Shown here: one piece after another, positions 1 through 8,633 of the stretch
How positions within the stretch are numbered: position 1 is the stretch's first letter
How the letters are laid out: the number at the start of each line of letters is the position of its first letter
Assembly (NCBI GenBank): GCA_964465065.1
Contig: CAYXHZ010000033.1
Location: 1-33,970 of the forward strand
Length of the DNA stretch: 33,970 nt
Direction of reading: 5' to 3'
DNA from: CAYMND01 sp964465065
GTDB lineage: Bacteria > Acidobacteriota > Aminicenantia > UBA2199
The notes under the pieces: generated by a model
Databases searched by the model: none
The model's input: the letters and a program-made list of their open reading frames with translations, nothing else
Told to the model about the DNA's origin: nothing
Position numbers and translations under genes: made by a program

Positions 1-110
1 CGGGGTCGATGGGCGTAGCCCTCCAGGTACCTGTGGATCTGGGCGCCATTGGCGAAAAAAGTGAAATGTGAGAAAACGTTGGAAAGTGTTGATAATAAAG
101 GAAAATAAAG

Positions 111-183
<73 letters not shown>

Positions 184-202
184 ACGTCGGTATTGAAACG
201 GC

Positions 203-230
203 ATTATACCACAACTTACAGAAAAAGCAA
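203..230 (-). promoter_or_regulatory. promoter of tRNA-Ala
   Basis: The minus strand reads TTGCTT (225-230), a 16-nt spacer and a perfect TATAAT (203-208). The predicted transcription start is near 196, about a dozen bases before the mature tRNA 5' end at 183. This is a housekeeping sigma-factor promoter by consensus match only. Confidence 0.75.
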
Positions 231-314
231 GGATTTTTGTTGGAACGGGATTCGGGACTGGGGATTCAGGATGGCTTGAAGCCAGAGAAGGCAATCGGGA
301 TCCGGTCTTTTGTT

Positions 315-482
315 CTAGAACTTGCCGATCTTGCGGTATTGCTCGTTGAACTCGCGGATATCCTCTTCGATGTAAGTCAATTCCTCGAGCTGCCGTTCGC
401 GGGACAGCTCCTTGTGCTTGAGTTCGGCGATGCGGTACAGTATCATTTCCAGACGCAACTTGATTTTTTCCAAAGGATCCAT
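315..482 (-). CDS. small charged helical (coiled-coil-like) protein, 55 aa
   Basis: An open frame of 55 codons runs from ATG (480-482) to TAG (315-317). The predicted protein starts MDPLEKIKLRLEMILYR and ends EQYRKIGKF. It is rich in Glu, Lys, Arg and Leu with heptad-like spacing of Leu/Ile throughout, so most of it should be helical and able to form a coiled coil. It has no signal peptide and no Cys. It lies 64 nt downstream of the sigma-54-type response regulator on the same strand and could be the last gene of that operon. No good Shine-Dalgarno is visible; a TATAAA-like stretch just upstream might instead give it a promoter of its own. I recognise no family. The composition and clean ends argue for a real gene. 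Confidence 0.6.
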   Translation of the reverse strand: MDPLEKIKLRLEMILYRIAELKHKELSRERQLEELTYIEEDIREFNEQYRKIGKF

Positions 483-546
483 GCAGGGCTTTTATACCAT
501 AATTGAAGCGAGCTGAACAGTGAGGCGAGGTTTACGGCTTTTCGCT

Positions 547-1983
547 CTACGACTCTTCCAGGGCCTTCTGCCGCTGCAAGCGCTTGTTGAGCGCCTGGCG
601 GCTGATGCCCAGCATGGTGGCGGTGATGCTCTGGTTGCCCTTGGCCCGTTTGAGCGCCTCGTCGATCAGAAACTGCTCGGCGGCGTGCAGGGTCGGAAAG
701 GTCGAGAAGAAACGTTGAACCGCCTCGTCGCCGTTGCCCGGAACGGATTCGCGATGCGGATCGGTCCGGCGTTCGCGACCGGCGCCGATAACCCGCTTGA
801 AGCTGTCCATGGACAGGATCCCCGCTTCGTGGCGCGACAGGGCGTCGTAGACCATGGCCTCCAGCTCGCGCACATTGCCCGGAAAGCGATAGGTCTCCAG
901 CAGGGCGATCAGTTCGGGGGGATAACTGACCTTGCGCTTGCCCAGCGCCGAAGCCGCCTGTGCCAGAAAAAAATCGAGCAGCTGCGGCAGGTCTTCCGGC
1001 CGTTCCCGCAACGGCGGCAGGTCGATCTCGTGGGCGCTGAGCCGGAAGTAGAGGTCCTTGCGGAAACGGCCCTCGTCGACCAGTCGGGTCAGCGGCTGGT
1101 TGACGGCCACCACGATGCGGGCGTTGGAACGCTTGGGCAGGTCGGCTCCCAGCGGGAAATATTCCTTCTCCTGGATCAGCCGCAGCAGCTTGACCTGCGA
1201 AGGGTGTGACAGATCGGCGATTTCGTCCAGGAAGATGACTCCGTTCTGAGCCTGGGAGATCAGTCCCGGCCTGGGCTTGTCGGCACCGGTGAAGGCACCG
1301 CGCTGGTGACCGAACAAGGTGTCGGAAAACATGGTGTCGTCCAGACCGGCGGCGTTGACGGCCACGAACGGTCCGGAAAAGCGGCCCGCCTTGTGGATGG
1401 CGCGGGCGAACAGTTCCTTGCCGCTGCCGGTTTCGCCTTCGATCAGCACCGGAAACGGCGATACGGCGATGGCTTCGATGTATTTGAATATGGCCCGCAG
1501 CTTGGGACTGACGGTGACGATGTCGCGGAAGGCTCCCGGATTCTGCAGCTGATCGGAGAAGAAGCAGCTGCGCAGCGAATCGACCTGGTTCTTGAGTTGC
1601 GAGATCTCCAGAGCCCGGTGCACGCTGCTGATAAAGCGGTTCTTCTCGACCGGTTTGACCAGGTAATCCACCGCGCCTTCGCGCATGCAGGCGACCGCCG
1701 TGTCGATGTCGTTCATGGCCGTGACGATGATCACCTGGGTCCTGGGAAATTCGTCGCCGATCTGCTGCAGCAATTCCCGGCCGTTGACGAACGGCATGGA
1801 CAGGTCGAGCACGGCCAGCGATACGGCGTGTTCGCGCAGAAAAGGGATCACCTGACGGCTGTCTTCGAACGCCGCCAGCGGACCGATGCCCTCGCTCTTG
1901 AGCATCACCGAGTAACTGAGCAGAATCTGCGGTTCGTCGTCGACCAGCAGTACGGGTATGATCTGGCTGTTGTCCTGACTCAT
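547..1983 (-). CDS. NtrC-family sigma-54-dependent response regulator
   Basis: 478 aa with the classic three-domain layout. The receiver domain (about 8-125) has the acidic pocket D15/D16, phospho-acceptor D60 in VLDLSMP, T88 and K110. The AAA+ sigma-54 activation domain (about 155-390) has Walker A GETGSGKE (183-190), the sigma-54-contacting GAFTGA loop (229-234) and Walker B VIFLDE (249-254). The C-terminal Fis-type helix-turn-helix (about 435-478) contains AATMLGISRQALNKRL-like spacing. It should open sigma-54 promoters when phosphorylated. Its ATG overlaps the stop of the upstream kinase by 4 nt (ATGA), so that kinase is its likely partner. The target genes are not evident here; I found no clear -24/-12 element in the window. 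Confidence 0.95.
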   Translation of the reverse strand: MSQDNSQIIPVLLVDDEPQILLSYSVMLKSEGIGPLAAFEDSRQVIPFLREHAVSLAVLDLSMPFVNGRELLQQIGDEFPRTQVIIVTAMNDIDTAVACMREGAVDYLVKPVEKNRFISSVHRALEISQLKNQVDSLRSCFFSDQLQNPGAFRDIVTVSPKLRAIFKYIEAIAVSPFPVLIEGETGSGKELFARAIHKAGRFSGPFVAVNAAGLDDTMFSDTLFGHQRGAFTGADKPRPGLISQAQNGVIFLDEIADLSHPSQVKLLRLIQEKEYFPLGADLPKRSNARIVVAVNQPLTRLVDEGRFRKDLYFRLSAHEIDLPPLRERPEDLPQLLDFFLAQAASALGKRKVSYPPELIALLETYRFPGNVRELEAMVYDALSRHEAGILSMDSFKRVIGAGRERRTDPHRESVPGNGDEAVQRFFSTFPTLHAAEQFLIDEALKRAKGNQSITATMLGISRQALNKRLQRQKALEES

Positions 1984-3155
1984 GTGCTTGTCCCCTGAAC
2001 CTCGCTGCAGACCGGAAAGCGAAGGGTCATGGTCGTTCCACGGCCCGGCAGGGAATCGATCTGCAATTCGCCGCCATGCTCCTTGACGATACCGTAGGAA
2101 ATGTACAGGCCCAGACCGGTACCGCCCCGATCCTGCTTGGTGGTGTAGAACGGTTCGAAAATGCGCGATCGAATCGCATCGGGAATGCCTACTCCTTCAT
2201 CGCTGACGCTGACCTGGATCATGGATCCCTGCCGGGACGTGGCCACACCGACCTTGGCGTTGGGCGAAGGCAGGGCCTGCAAGGCATTGTTGATCAGATT
2301 GATGAGCACCTGTTCCAACTGTTCCTCAAAACCGAGAATTTCGGGCAGGTCGGCCTCCAGGTCGACTGAAAAGTGTTCGGTTCTTTTGCGGATCTCCCGC
2401 TCCAGCATCGATACGGCGAACTCGACCACCCGGTTCAGCGACAAGCGTTCCTTGTTCTGTTGCTGAACCGGCCGGGCGTACTGTTTCATGCGCGAAACGA
2501 TGGCGTTGATGCGTCCAGAGCCCTCGATGATTCCGGACAGCAGTTTGGGAACCAGAGTCATGGCCTCGCCCAGATTCAGACCGCCGACCACCGAATCGGC
2601 TTCGAAACCCGGCCGGTCTTCCAAAAGCAGCGCCAGGTCGTTCCAGACATCGGCGATCATCTGGGCGTTGGACAGGATATAGTTGTTCGGATTGTTGATC
2701 TCATGGGCCACACCGGAAGCCATCGTCCCCAGGGAAGTCATCTTGTTGGTGTGAATCAGCTGCGCCTGGATGGCCCGCTCGCGTTCCTCCATGCGGATGC
2801 GTTCGGATACGTCGCGGAAGGTGCAGAACAACCAAGTCTGATTGTCGACGTGCAGACGTTTGCCTTTCAGGCCACAGATCAGCGACTGGTCCGGCAGCCT
2901 CTTGAGCGGAAAACGGTCCAGCAGGAAATGATCGCCGCCCTCGCCGGCCACGGCGTCCTGGAAGCGGTGCAGCGAGGACTGATCCAGGATCAGGTCCTGG
3001 AATGAGAAATGGGTTTCATGGCCTTTTTGCAGGTTGAAGAGAACCCGCGCCGGCTGATTGAAATAAACGCAATCCAGGCTTTCAGGGTCCAGAAACAGGA
3101 TGGCATCGTAATGCTGATCCAGAATTCCGGCCAGTAAAGGATTGTTGAGAATCAT
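1980..3155 (-). CDS. PAS-domain sensor histidine kinase (soluble)
   Basis: 391 aa with no membrane segment, so probably cytoplasmic. The N-terminal PAS-like sensor covers about residues 8-125. The dimerisation/phospho-acceptor domain carries GVAHEINNPNNYI with H151. The ATPase domain shows the N box (LINLINNALQALP), G1 (DEGVGIPDAIRSRIFEPF) and G2 (GGTGLGLYISYGIV). The H-box HEINNP is typical of kinases that pair with NtrC/AtoC-type regulators, which fits the downstream neighbour. It is coupled at both ends: its ATG overlaps the bactofilin stop (ATGA, 3152-3155) and its stop overlaps the regulator start. The signal is unknown. A cytoplasmic sensor coupled to a bactofilin suggests monitoring of a cytoskeletal or envelope state, which is inference. 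Confidence 0.94.
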   Translation of the reverse strand: MILNNPLLAGILDQHYDAILFLDPESLDCVYFNQPARVLFNLQKGHETHFSFQDLILDQSSLHRFQDAVAGEGGDHFLLDRFPLKRLPDQSLICGLKGKRLHVDNQTWLFCTFRDVSERIRMEERERAIQAQLIHTNKMTSLGTMASGVAHEINNPNNYILSNAQMIADVWNDLALLLEDRPGFEADSVVGGLNLGEAMTLVPKLLSGIIEGSGRINAIVSRMKQYARPVQQQNKERLSLNRVVEFAVSMLEREIRKRTEHFSVDLEADLPEILGFEEQLEQVLINLINNALQALPSPNAKVGVATSRQGSMIQVSVSDEGVGIPDAIRSRIFEPFYTTKQDRGGTGLGLYISYGIVKEHGGELQIDSLPGRGTTMTLRFPVCSEVQGTST

Positions 3156-3556
3156 TCCTCCATCATCTTGACCTCAGCCTGCAACACGGCTCCTTCCTGA
3201 ATAACCAGACGTTTGCTGCTGAGTTCGCCGCAAAAAGAACCTCCGGAAAGGATCTCCACCTTGCCGTCGGCATGGATGCTGCCCTGGACCGTACCCTCGA
3301 TGCGGACGTTGTGCGCGGTGATCTTGGCCTTGACCAGGCCGTTACGTCCCACGGTCATCTGCTGTTCGGTGGTGATCGTACCTTCGATGGTGCCCTCGAC
3401 GGTCAGGTTTTCATGGCAGACGATGTCACCGGTCAGAGTCAGGCCTTTGCCGATAATCGACAGGCCGGGCGGCTCGGATTGAAAACTCGAGGAAGACGGC
3501 TGGTTCATCAATATACTTTCCGGCTGGTTCGATCGCTTGTTTGCCTGAAATGCCAT
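3152..3556 (-). CDS. bactofilin family polymer-forming protein
   Basis: 134 aa. The core (about residues 30-125) has the repeating beta-helix pattern of bactofilins (DUF583): short strands with Gly and Val/Ile at regular steps, as in LTVEGTIEGTI and RIEGTVQGSI. Bactofilins self-assemble without nucleotide into filaments that scaffold cell-wall or polarity proteins. The upstream codons from 3589 would give 11 more residues, but ATG at 3554-3556 is preceded by AGGAG at good spacing (AGGAGCGTCCTATG), so I chose it. The N-terminal 25 residues are polar and disordered-looking. It is the first gene of the bactofilin-kinase-regulator operon and is transcribed from a promoter overlapped by an inverted repeat. 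Confidence 0.9.
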   Translation of the reverse strand: MAFQANKRSNQPESILMNQPSSSSFQSEPPGLSIIGKGLTLTGDIVCHENLTVEGTIEGTITTEQQMTVGRNGLVKAKITAHNVRIEGTVQGSIHADGKVEILSGGSFCGELSSKRLVIQEGAVLQAEVKMMEE

Positions 3557-3570
3557 AGGACGCTCCTGTA

Positions 3571-3592
3571 ATAATGATTGTTTAATCATTAT
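3571..3592. promoter_or_regulatory. operator-like inverted repeat over the bactofilin promoter
   Basis: A perfect 9-bp inverted repeat, ATAATGATT and AATCATTAT separated by GTTT. It overlaps the -10 hexamer of the minus-strand promoter (3588-3593) and spans its predicted start point. The position suits a repressor that blocks RNA polymerase. A hairpin in the 5' leader is the alternative. It lies between two divergent promoters. Confidence 0.6.
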
Positions 3593-3617
3593 GTTTTCAA
3601 GTGACCTGTTCTGTCAA
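3588..3617 (-). promoter_or_regulatory. promoter of the bactofilin-kinase-regulator operon
   Basis: The minus strand has TTGACA (3612-3617), an 18-nt spacer and CATAAT (3588-3593). The predicted start is near 3581, leaving a leader of about 25 nt that contains the AGGAG site. The -10 lies inside the right arm of the inverted repeat at 3571-3592. Confidence 0.7.
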
Positions 3618-3630
3618 GTGTATCTTTCAA

Positions 3631-3660
3631 TTGACAACATGAAAGTCCTGCAGGTACAAT
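3631..3660 (+). promoter_or_regulatory. promoter of hslVU, placed for a leaderless mRNA
   Basis: TTGACA (3631-3636), an 18-nt spacer and TACAAT (3655-3660). The hslV ATG begins at 3667, just 6 nt after the -10, so the predicted first transcribed base is at or next to the start codon. No Shine-Dalgarno is present between promoter and ATG. No heat-shock (sigma-32) type element is seen. Confidence 0.72.
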
Positions 3661-3666
3661 GCAGCT

Positions 3667-4205
3667 ATGTCACAACTCACTTTTCACGGTACCACCGTAC
3701 TCTGTGTCCGGCACAAAGGGGGCATGGTCATCGGCGCCGACGGCCAGGTCACTCTGCAGAACACCGTCGTCAAGCACGGCGCCAAAAAGGTTCGCCGTCT
3801 CTACAACAACAAGATCATCGCCGGTTTCGCCGGCGCCACCTCCGACGCCTTCTCGCTGTTCGCCCGCTTCGAGGGGAAGCTGCAGGAATACAACGGGCAG
3901 CTGGCCCGGGCGGCCATCGAACTGTCGCGGGAATGGCGTACCGACAAGATCCTGCGCCGGCTCGAGGCCATGCTGATCGTCGCCGACAGCCAGCAGATGT
4001 TTCTGCTGTCCGGTTCCGGCGACGTCATCGAACCCGACGAAGCGGTTCTGGCCATCGGATCCGGTGGTCCGTACGCCCAGGCTGCAGCCCTGGCCCTGAT
4101 CCGCAACACGGACCTGAGCGCCCGCCAAATCGTCGAAAAGTCCCTGCAGATCGCCGCCGACATCTGCATCTACACCAACAGCCAGTTTTCATTCGAGGAA
4201 ATTAC

Positions 4206-4209
<4 letters not shown>
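3667..4209 (+). CDS. hslV: HslV, proteolytic subunit of the HslVU protease
   Basis: 180 aa threonine peptidase of the proteasome-like Ntn family. The mature N-terminus should be the Thr of TTVLCVRHKGG at residue 9, after removal of an 8-residue propeptide, by alignment from memory with E. coli HslV (TTIVSVR). Conserved blocks include GADGQVTLQNTVVK, KKVRRLYNNKIIAGFAG and AIGSGGPYAQAAA. HslV forms a double hexamer capped by HslU and degrades unfolded or tagged cytoplasmic proteins. Its stop overlaps the hslU start (ATGA). The start is fixed by the promoter directly upstream and by the family's short propeptide. The mRNA is probably leaderless. Confidence 0.97.
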
Positions 4210-5579
<1,370 letters not shown>

Positions 5580-6656
5580 TTTTCGGCCGGAACGGCAGAC
5601 GAGCGGACGGCGTCCGGTTTATACCGTGCTGTTGACATTACTGCTCCTGTTCAACGGTTCGGCCTGCGGCAAAATCGGTCCGCTCAGCCTGCCTGAACGC
5701 CCCATGCCCGGCGCTGTCGCCGACATCGTTGTCGAGCAACGCCAGAACGCCATCCAGCTTTCCTGGACCTTTCCCGAAAAACTGCTCGACCAGGTCAGCG
5801 CCTGCCAACCGGAATTGATTTCGCTGGTCGAAATCTGGCACACGACCAGCTCCCCGGAAGAAAAGCCCTTTGCCAAAACCGCCAAGAGAATCAAAAAAAT
5901 ATCGGGAAAAGAGCTGACCCGCAACCGTGAAAAACGCTTCAGCATGACCTTCCCCTTTCATTCCGACCAGTTGGACTCGGTGACCCATTACTTCGCCATC
6001 AGTTACCGTCATCAGAAGCAGAAATCGGCCATGAGCCGAGTGATCCGCCATCAGGCGATCCTGCCTGCCCAAGCGGTCAAAGACCTGAGCCTGAGCCAGG
6101 AAGGGAGACATTTGCTCCTCAAATGGAGCCGACCCGGCCAGAACATCGTCAACAAGCCCCTCAAGGAATTGATCGGCTACAATGTCTACATGCGCAGCCA
6201 AGAGGGTGACAAGTGGAGCAAAGATACGCTGGTCAACAGCGATCCCGTTCTCAGCGAGGGTTTCGACCAGCCCTGCCCCGATCTGGAAGGCCAATTCCAG
6301 TTCCGGATCACCGCCCTGTCGGCCGACCGCATCGAGAGCGACTTTTCCAACCCCGTGGCCATCGCCCTGACCGACAAGACAGCGCCCCAGGTACCGGCCA
6401 ATCTGGTCTGCCTCAGTTACGACGACCACATCATCCTGACTTGGGAAGGCTCCGACGACGCCGATCTCGACCAGTACCGCATCTTCCGCAAGCAGAGCCA
6501 CACCGAACCGTTCAAGGTCTTGGTCGAAGGGATCAAGACCTCGTTTTACCGCGACTACAAGGTCAAACGCGGTCAGACCTACTACTACCTGGTAACCGCC
6601 GTCGACGGCAGAGGCAACGAAAGCAGTCAGTCCAACCTGGCCGAAGGCAAGATCGA

Positions 6657-6847
6657 ATGAAGCACCGGGTTGCCCTGGTGGCCTGCCCAGGGCCATGCGG
6701 CAACAGGATGACCGCAGCCCTCCGGCTGCAGATATGGACCGCTGCATCCGCTGTTACTGCTGCCAGGAGCTGTGCCCGTACGGCGCCATCCGCCTGTCGA
6801 CACCCTGGCTGGGCCGCTGGCTGCACCGGAGCCGGAAAGCGGACTGA
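6657..6847 (+). pseudogene. remnant of a DUF362-type 4Fe-4S protein with internal deletion
   Basis: The ATG at 6657 overlaps the stop of the preceding lipoprotein gene (ATGA) and encodes MKHRVALVACPGP, like the N-terminus of DUF362 proteins (xVALVRCxxY). Two frames away, the ORF 6695-6847 (50 codons) encodes CIRCYCCQELCPYGAI followed by LSTPWLGRWL, which is the typical 4Fe-4S C-terminus of the same family. The several hundred residues normally between them are absent and the frames no longer match. The simplest reading is an out-of-frame internal deletion that left both ends. The 50-codon ORF by itself could still yield a mini-ferredoxin from ATG 6695, but it has no Shine-Dalgarno. Family assignment is from memory of the motifs. 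Confidence 0.6.
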
Positions 6848-6855
6848 AGGCGGGA

Positions 6856-7809
6856 TCAGCCCGGAATCGGATATTTCGGTTCTTGGCCGGCGAGAACGCG
6901 AACGACATCCTCGCAGACCATCTGGGCCATGCGTTCACGGGTCTGATCGGTGGCGCTGCCGATATGCGGGGTCAGCACGATACGCTCGCAGGCCAGCAGT
7001 TCCGGAGTGATTCGCGGTTCTCGTTCGTAGACATCCAATCCGGCCGCGAACAGCTGACCGCTCTTCAAAGCCTCGAGAAGGGCGGTTTCGTCCATCAGCT
7101 GTCCACGGGAAACGTTGAGAAAAATCGAGCCGGTTTTCATGCGCGCAAAAGCCCGGCCATCGAACAGATGGTAGACCTTGGGATGGTACGGCAGGTGCAG
7201 CGAGATGACATCGCTCTGGTCAAGCAGCTCGTCCCAGGAGACCCGGACGACACCGAGCCGGCTTTCCGTTTCTTTCTTGGAACTGGGTGAAAAGTATATC
7301 ACCTTCATGCCGAAGGCCCGCACCCGCTCGGCCACGGCAGTACCGATCCGTCCCAAACCGACGATCCCCAGCACCGATCCCCGGAGCTGCTTGCCCAGCA
7401 TCAGAGTCGCGCCCCAGCCCGTAAAGCGACCGTCCCGAACGAAACGGTCGGCCTCGACGATACGCCGGCAAGCCGCCAGCAGCAGCGCCAAGGTCAGATC
7501 GGCGGTGGCGTCGGTCAGCACATCGGGCGTGTTGCAGATGCGGACACCGCGGCCGACGGCGCGGCGGATGTCGATATTGTTGTAGCCGACCGCATAGTTG
7601 GCGATGACCCTGAGCATGGGCAGATGGTTGAGCACGGATTCGTCGATGGTGTCGGACAGAAAGGAAATCAGTCCCTGAGTGTCCGGATTGGCGTCGGCGG
7701 CGGCGGCGATACTGGGATAGTCCTGGGCGATGATCAGCTGTACCCGTTCCCGCAGCCAGTTCATCTGTCGCTCGGTAAAGGGGTGGGTCAGGATGACTTT
7801 ACTCTTCAT
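6856..7809 (-). CDS. D-isomer-specific 2-hydroxyacid dehydrogenase (NAD-dependent)
   Basis: 317 aa. The N-terminal substrate-binding part includes IANYAVGYNNIDI. The Rossmann motif is VLGIVGLGRIGTAVAERV. The catalytic residues are Arg in NVSRGQLMDE, Glu in DVYEREP and His in LTPHIGSATDQTR. This fits glyoxylate/hydroxypyruvate/D-lactate-type reductases that interconvert 2-oxoacids and D-2-hydroxyacids; the exact substrate cannot be told. The ATG at 7809 is preceded by GGAG at suitable spacing, so the longer open frame to 7896 is not used. Its start overlaps the stop of the upstream phosphorylase-like gene by 11 nt, so the two are co-expressed. Confidence 0.92.
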   Translation of the reverse strand: MKSKVILTHPFTERQMNWLRERVQLIIAQDYPSIAAAADANPDTQGLISFLSDTIDESVLNHLPMLRVIANYAVGYNNIDIRRAVGRGVRICNTPDVLTDATADLTLALLLAACRRIVEADRFVRDGRFTGWGATLMLGKQLRGSVLGIVGLGRIGTAVAERVRAFGMKVIYFSPSSKKETESRLGVVRVSWDELLDQSDVISLHLPYHPKVYHLFDGRAFARMKTGSIFLNVSRGQLMDETALLEALKSGQLFAAGLDVYEREPRITPELLACERIVLTPHIGSATDQTRERMAQMVCEDVVRVLAGQEPKYPIPG

Positions 7810-8437
7810 CAATGCACTCCAAGAGGCTACGGAAAGCCTCGGTAAATTTTTCGACCAGATCGGTGTAAGCGACGCAGCCAGTCTGAGCGCCGACACGGTC
7901 GGAGCCGACCAGCAAGGCGGTAAACGGCCGGCCGTACAAAAAACGCAACGGCGCCAATTCCATTTCCACCCGCTGTTCCAGGCGGCTGCGGGCGGCTTGG
8001 GCCCAGTCCGTTGTTTCGCGCTGCGCGATATCGACGGTGACCACCGAACGGACCGGATAAGCGGGTAAGGGCGTCATGTCCATGGCCAAACCCGGGAAAG
8101 CGCCGGCCAGCTCCGGAGTGATGCGCACCGAAGAAACCGTAACCAGGTCCGGCAGCGGCGAATCGTCGAGGCATCCGGCAGTGCCCAGAAAGTAGAGCCG
8201 TTTTTCACGCCAGCCGGCAATGCCCGCCAGGACGGTCAGCAGATGGGGATAGCCCATGAAACCGGTCAGAACCGAGAAGCGCTCGAAATCCAGTACTCGG
8301 GCCCCCAGAAGAGACTGGCGCCGTCGGGCCTGTCCCTCGTATTCGGACCAATACGCCCGATGGTGACAGTAGGGGATCAGCAGGAGGCGATCAGAGGCGG
8401 AGAGTAGACGGGGGAAAAAGGGAAGTTCAGCCAGCAT
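7799..8437 (-). CDS. nucleoside phosphorylase superfamily protein
   Basis: 212 aa. The middle has FLGTAGCLDD, matching the GTAG-type loop of the PNP/MTA nucleosidase fold. Near the C-terminus RVEMELAPLRFLYGRPFTALLVGSD carries the VEME ribose-binding motif (157-160) and the catalytic-type Asp in SD (180). A phosphorylase or hydrolase acting on a nucleoside or related glycoside is likely, in purine or futalosine/MTA salvage. The N-terminal 55 residues are unusual for the family. The ATG at 8437 lies only 10 nt after the 3' end of tRNA-Val and has no Shine-Dalgarno (TTGATTCCCC before ATG). It is therefore probably transcribed with the tRNA. It overlaps the dehydrogenase gene downstream. Confidence 0.75.
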   Translation of the reverse strand: MLAELPFFPRLLSASDRLLLIPYCHHRAYWSEYEGQARRRQSLLGARVLDFERFSVLTGFMGYPHLLTVLAGIAGWREKRLYFLGTAGCLDDSPLPDLVTVSSVRITPELAGAFPGLAMDMTPLPAYPVRSVVTVDIAQRETTDWAQAARSRLEQRVEMELAPLRFLYGRPFTALLVGSDRVGAQTGCVAYTDLVEKFTEAFRSLLECIDEE

Positions 8438-8447
8438 GGGGAATCAA

Positions 8448-8520
8448 TGGGCGGTAGAGGATTCGAACCTCCGACTTCTACCGTGTGAAGGTAACACTCT
8501 AGCCGCTGAGTTAACCGCCC
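8448..8520 (-). tRNA. tRNA-Val (anticodon CAC)
   Basis: The minus strand folds into a full cloverleaf: acceptor GGGCGGT/ACCGCCC, D-stem ACTC/GAGT, anticodon stem TTACC/GGTAG with loop TTCACAC (anticodon CAC), and T-arm GGAGGTTCGAATCCTCT. The discriminator is A and the 3' CCA is not encoded. A consensus promoter lies upstream. The next gene on the strand starts 10 nt after the tRNA 3' end. Confidence 0.95.
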
Positions 8521-8531
8521 AGTGTATGTTA

Positions 8532-8561
8532 ATTATACCCCAGGCTTTCACCGTGCGTCAA
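8532..8561 (-). promoter_or_regulatory. promoter of tRNA-Val and downstream genes
   Basis: The minus strand has TTGACG (8556-8561), an 18-nt spacer and perfect TATAAT (8532-8537). The predicted start is near 8525, about 5 nt before the tRNA. It probably also drives the phosphorylase-like and dehydrogenase genes, since no other promoter fits in the 10-nt gap. Confidence 0.78.
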
Positions 8562-8598
8562 GGGAAAAAATGAACCGCCGGCGCCTGCATGTGTTGGC

Positions 8599-8627
8599 TT
8601 GACAAGAAGGCACGGCTTGGCTACAGT
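8599..8627 (+). promoter_or_regulatory. promoter of the aminotransferase gene
   Basis: TTGACA (8599-8604), a 17-nt spacer and TACAGT (8622-8627). The predicted start falls at about 8634, which is exactly an in-frame GTG. This argues against translation from the ATG at 8589, which would lie upstream of the promoter. Confidence 0.68.
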
Positions 8628-8633
8628 CCTTTT

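Noticed and set aside
1..110. Possible gene end on the minus strand left of tRNA-Ala
   Set aside because: One frame stays open to the window edge but has no start codon, no ribosome-binding site and no recognisable similarity; too short to call.
241..290. GGGATTC repeats and a TGGCT/AGCCA hairpin after the 55-aa gene
   Set aside because: The hairpin has only 5 bp and no U-run, so not a convincing terminator; two short repeats can occur by chance.
6213..7010. 265-codon frame across the fibronectin-III gene end and the dehydrogenase
   Set aside because: Only its short MKHRVALVACP part is meaningful, as a DUF362 remnant; the rest overlaps two real genes.
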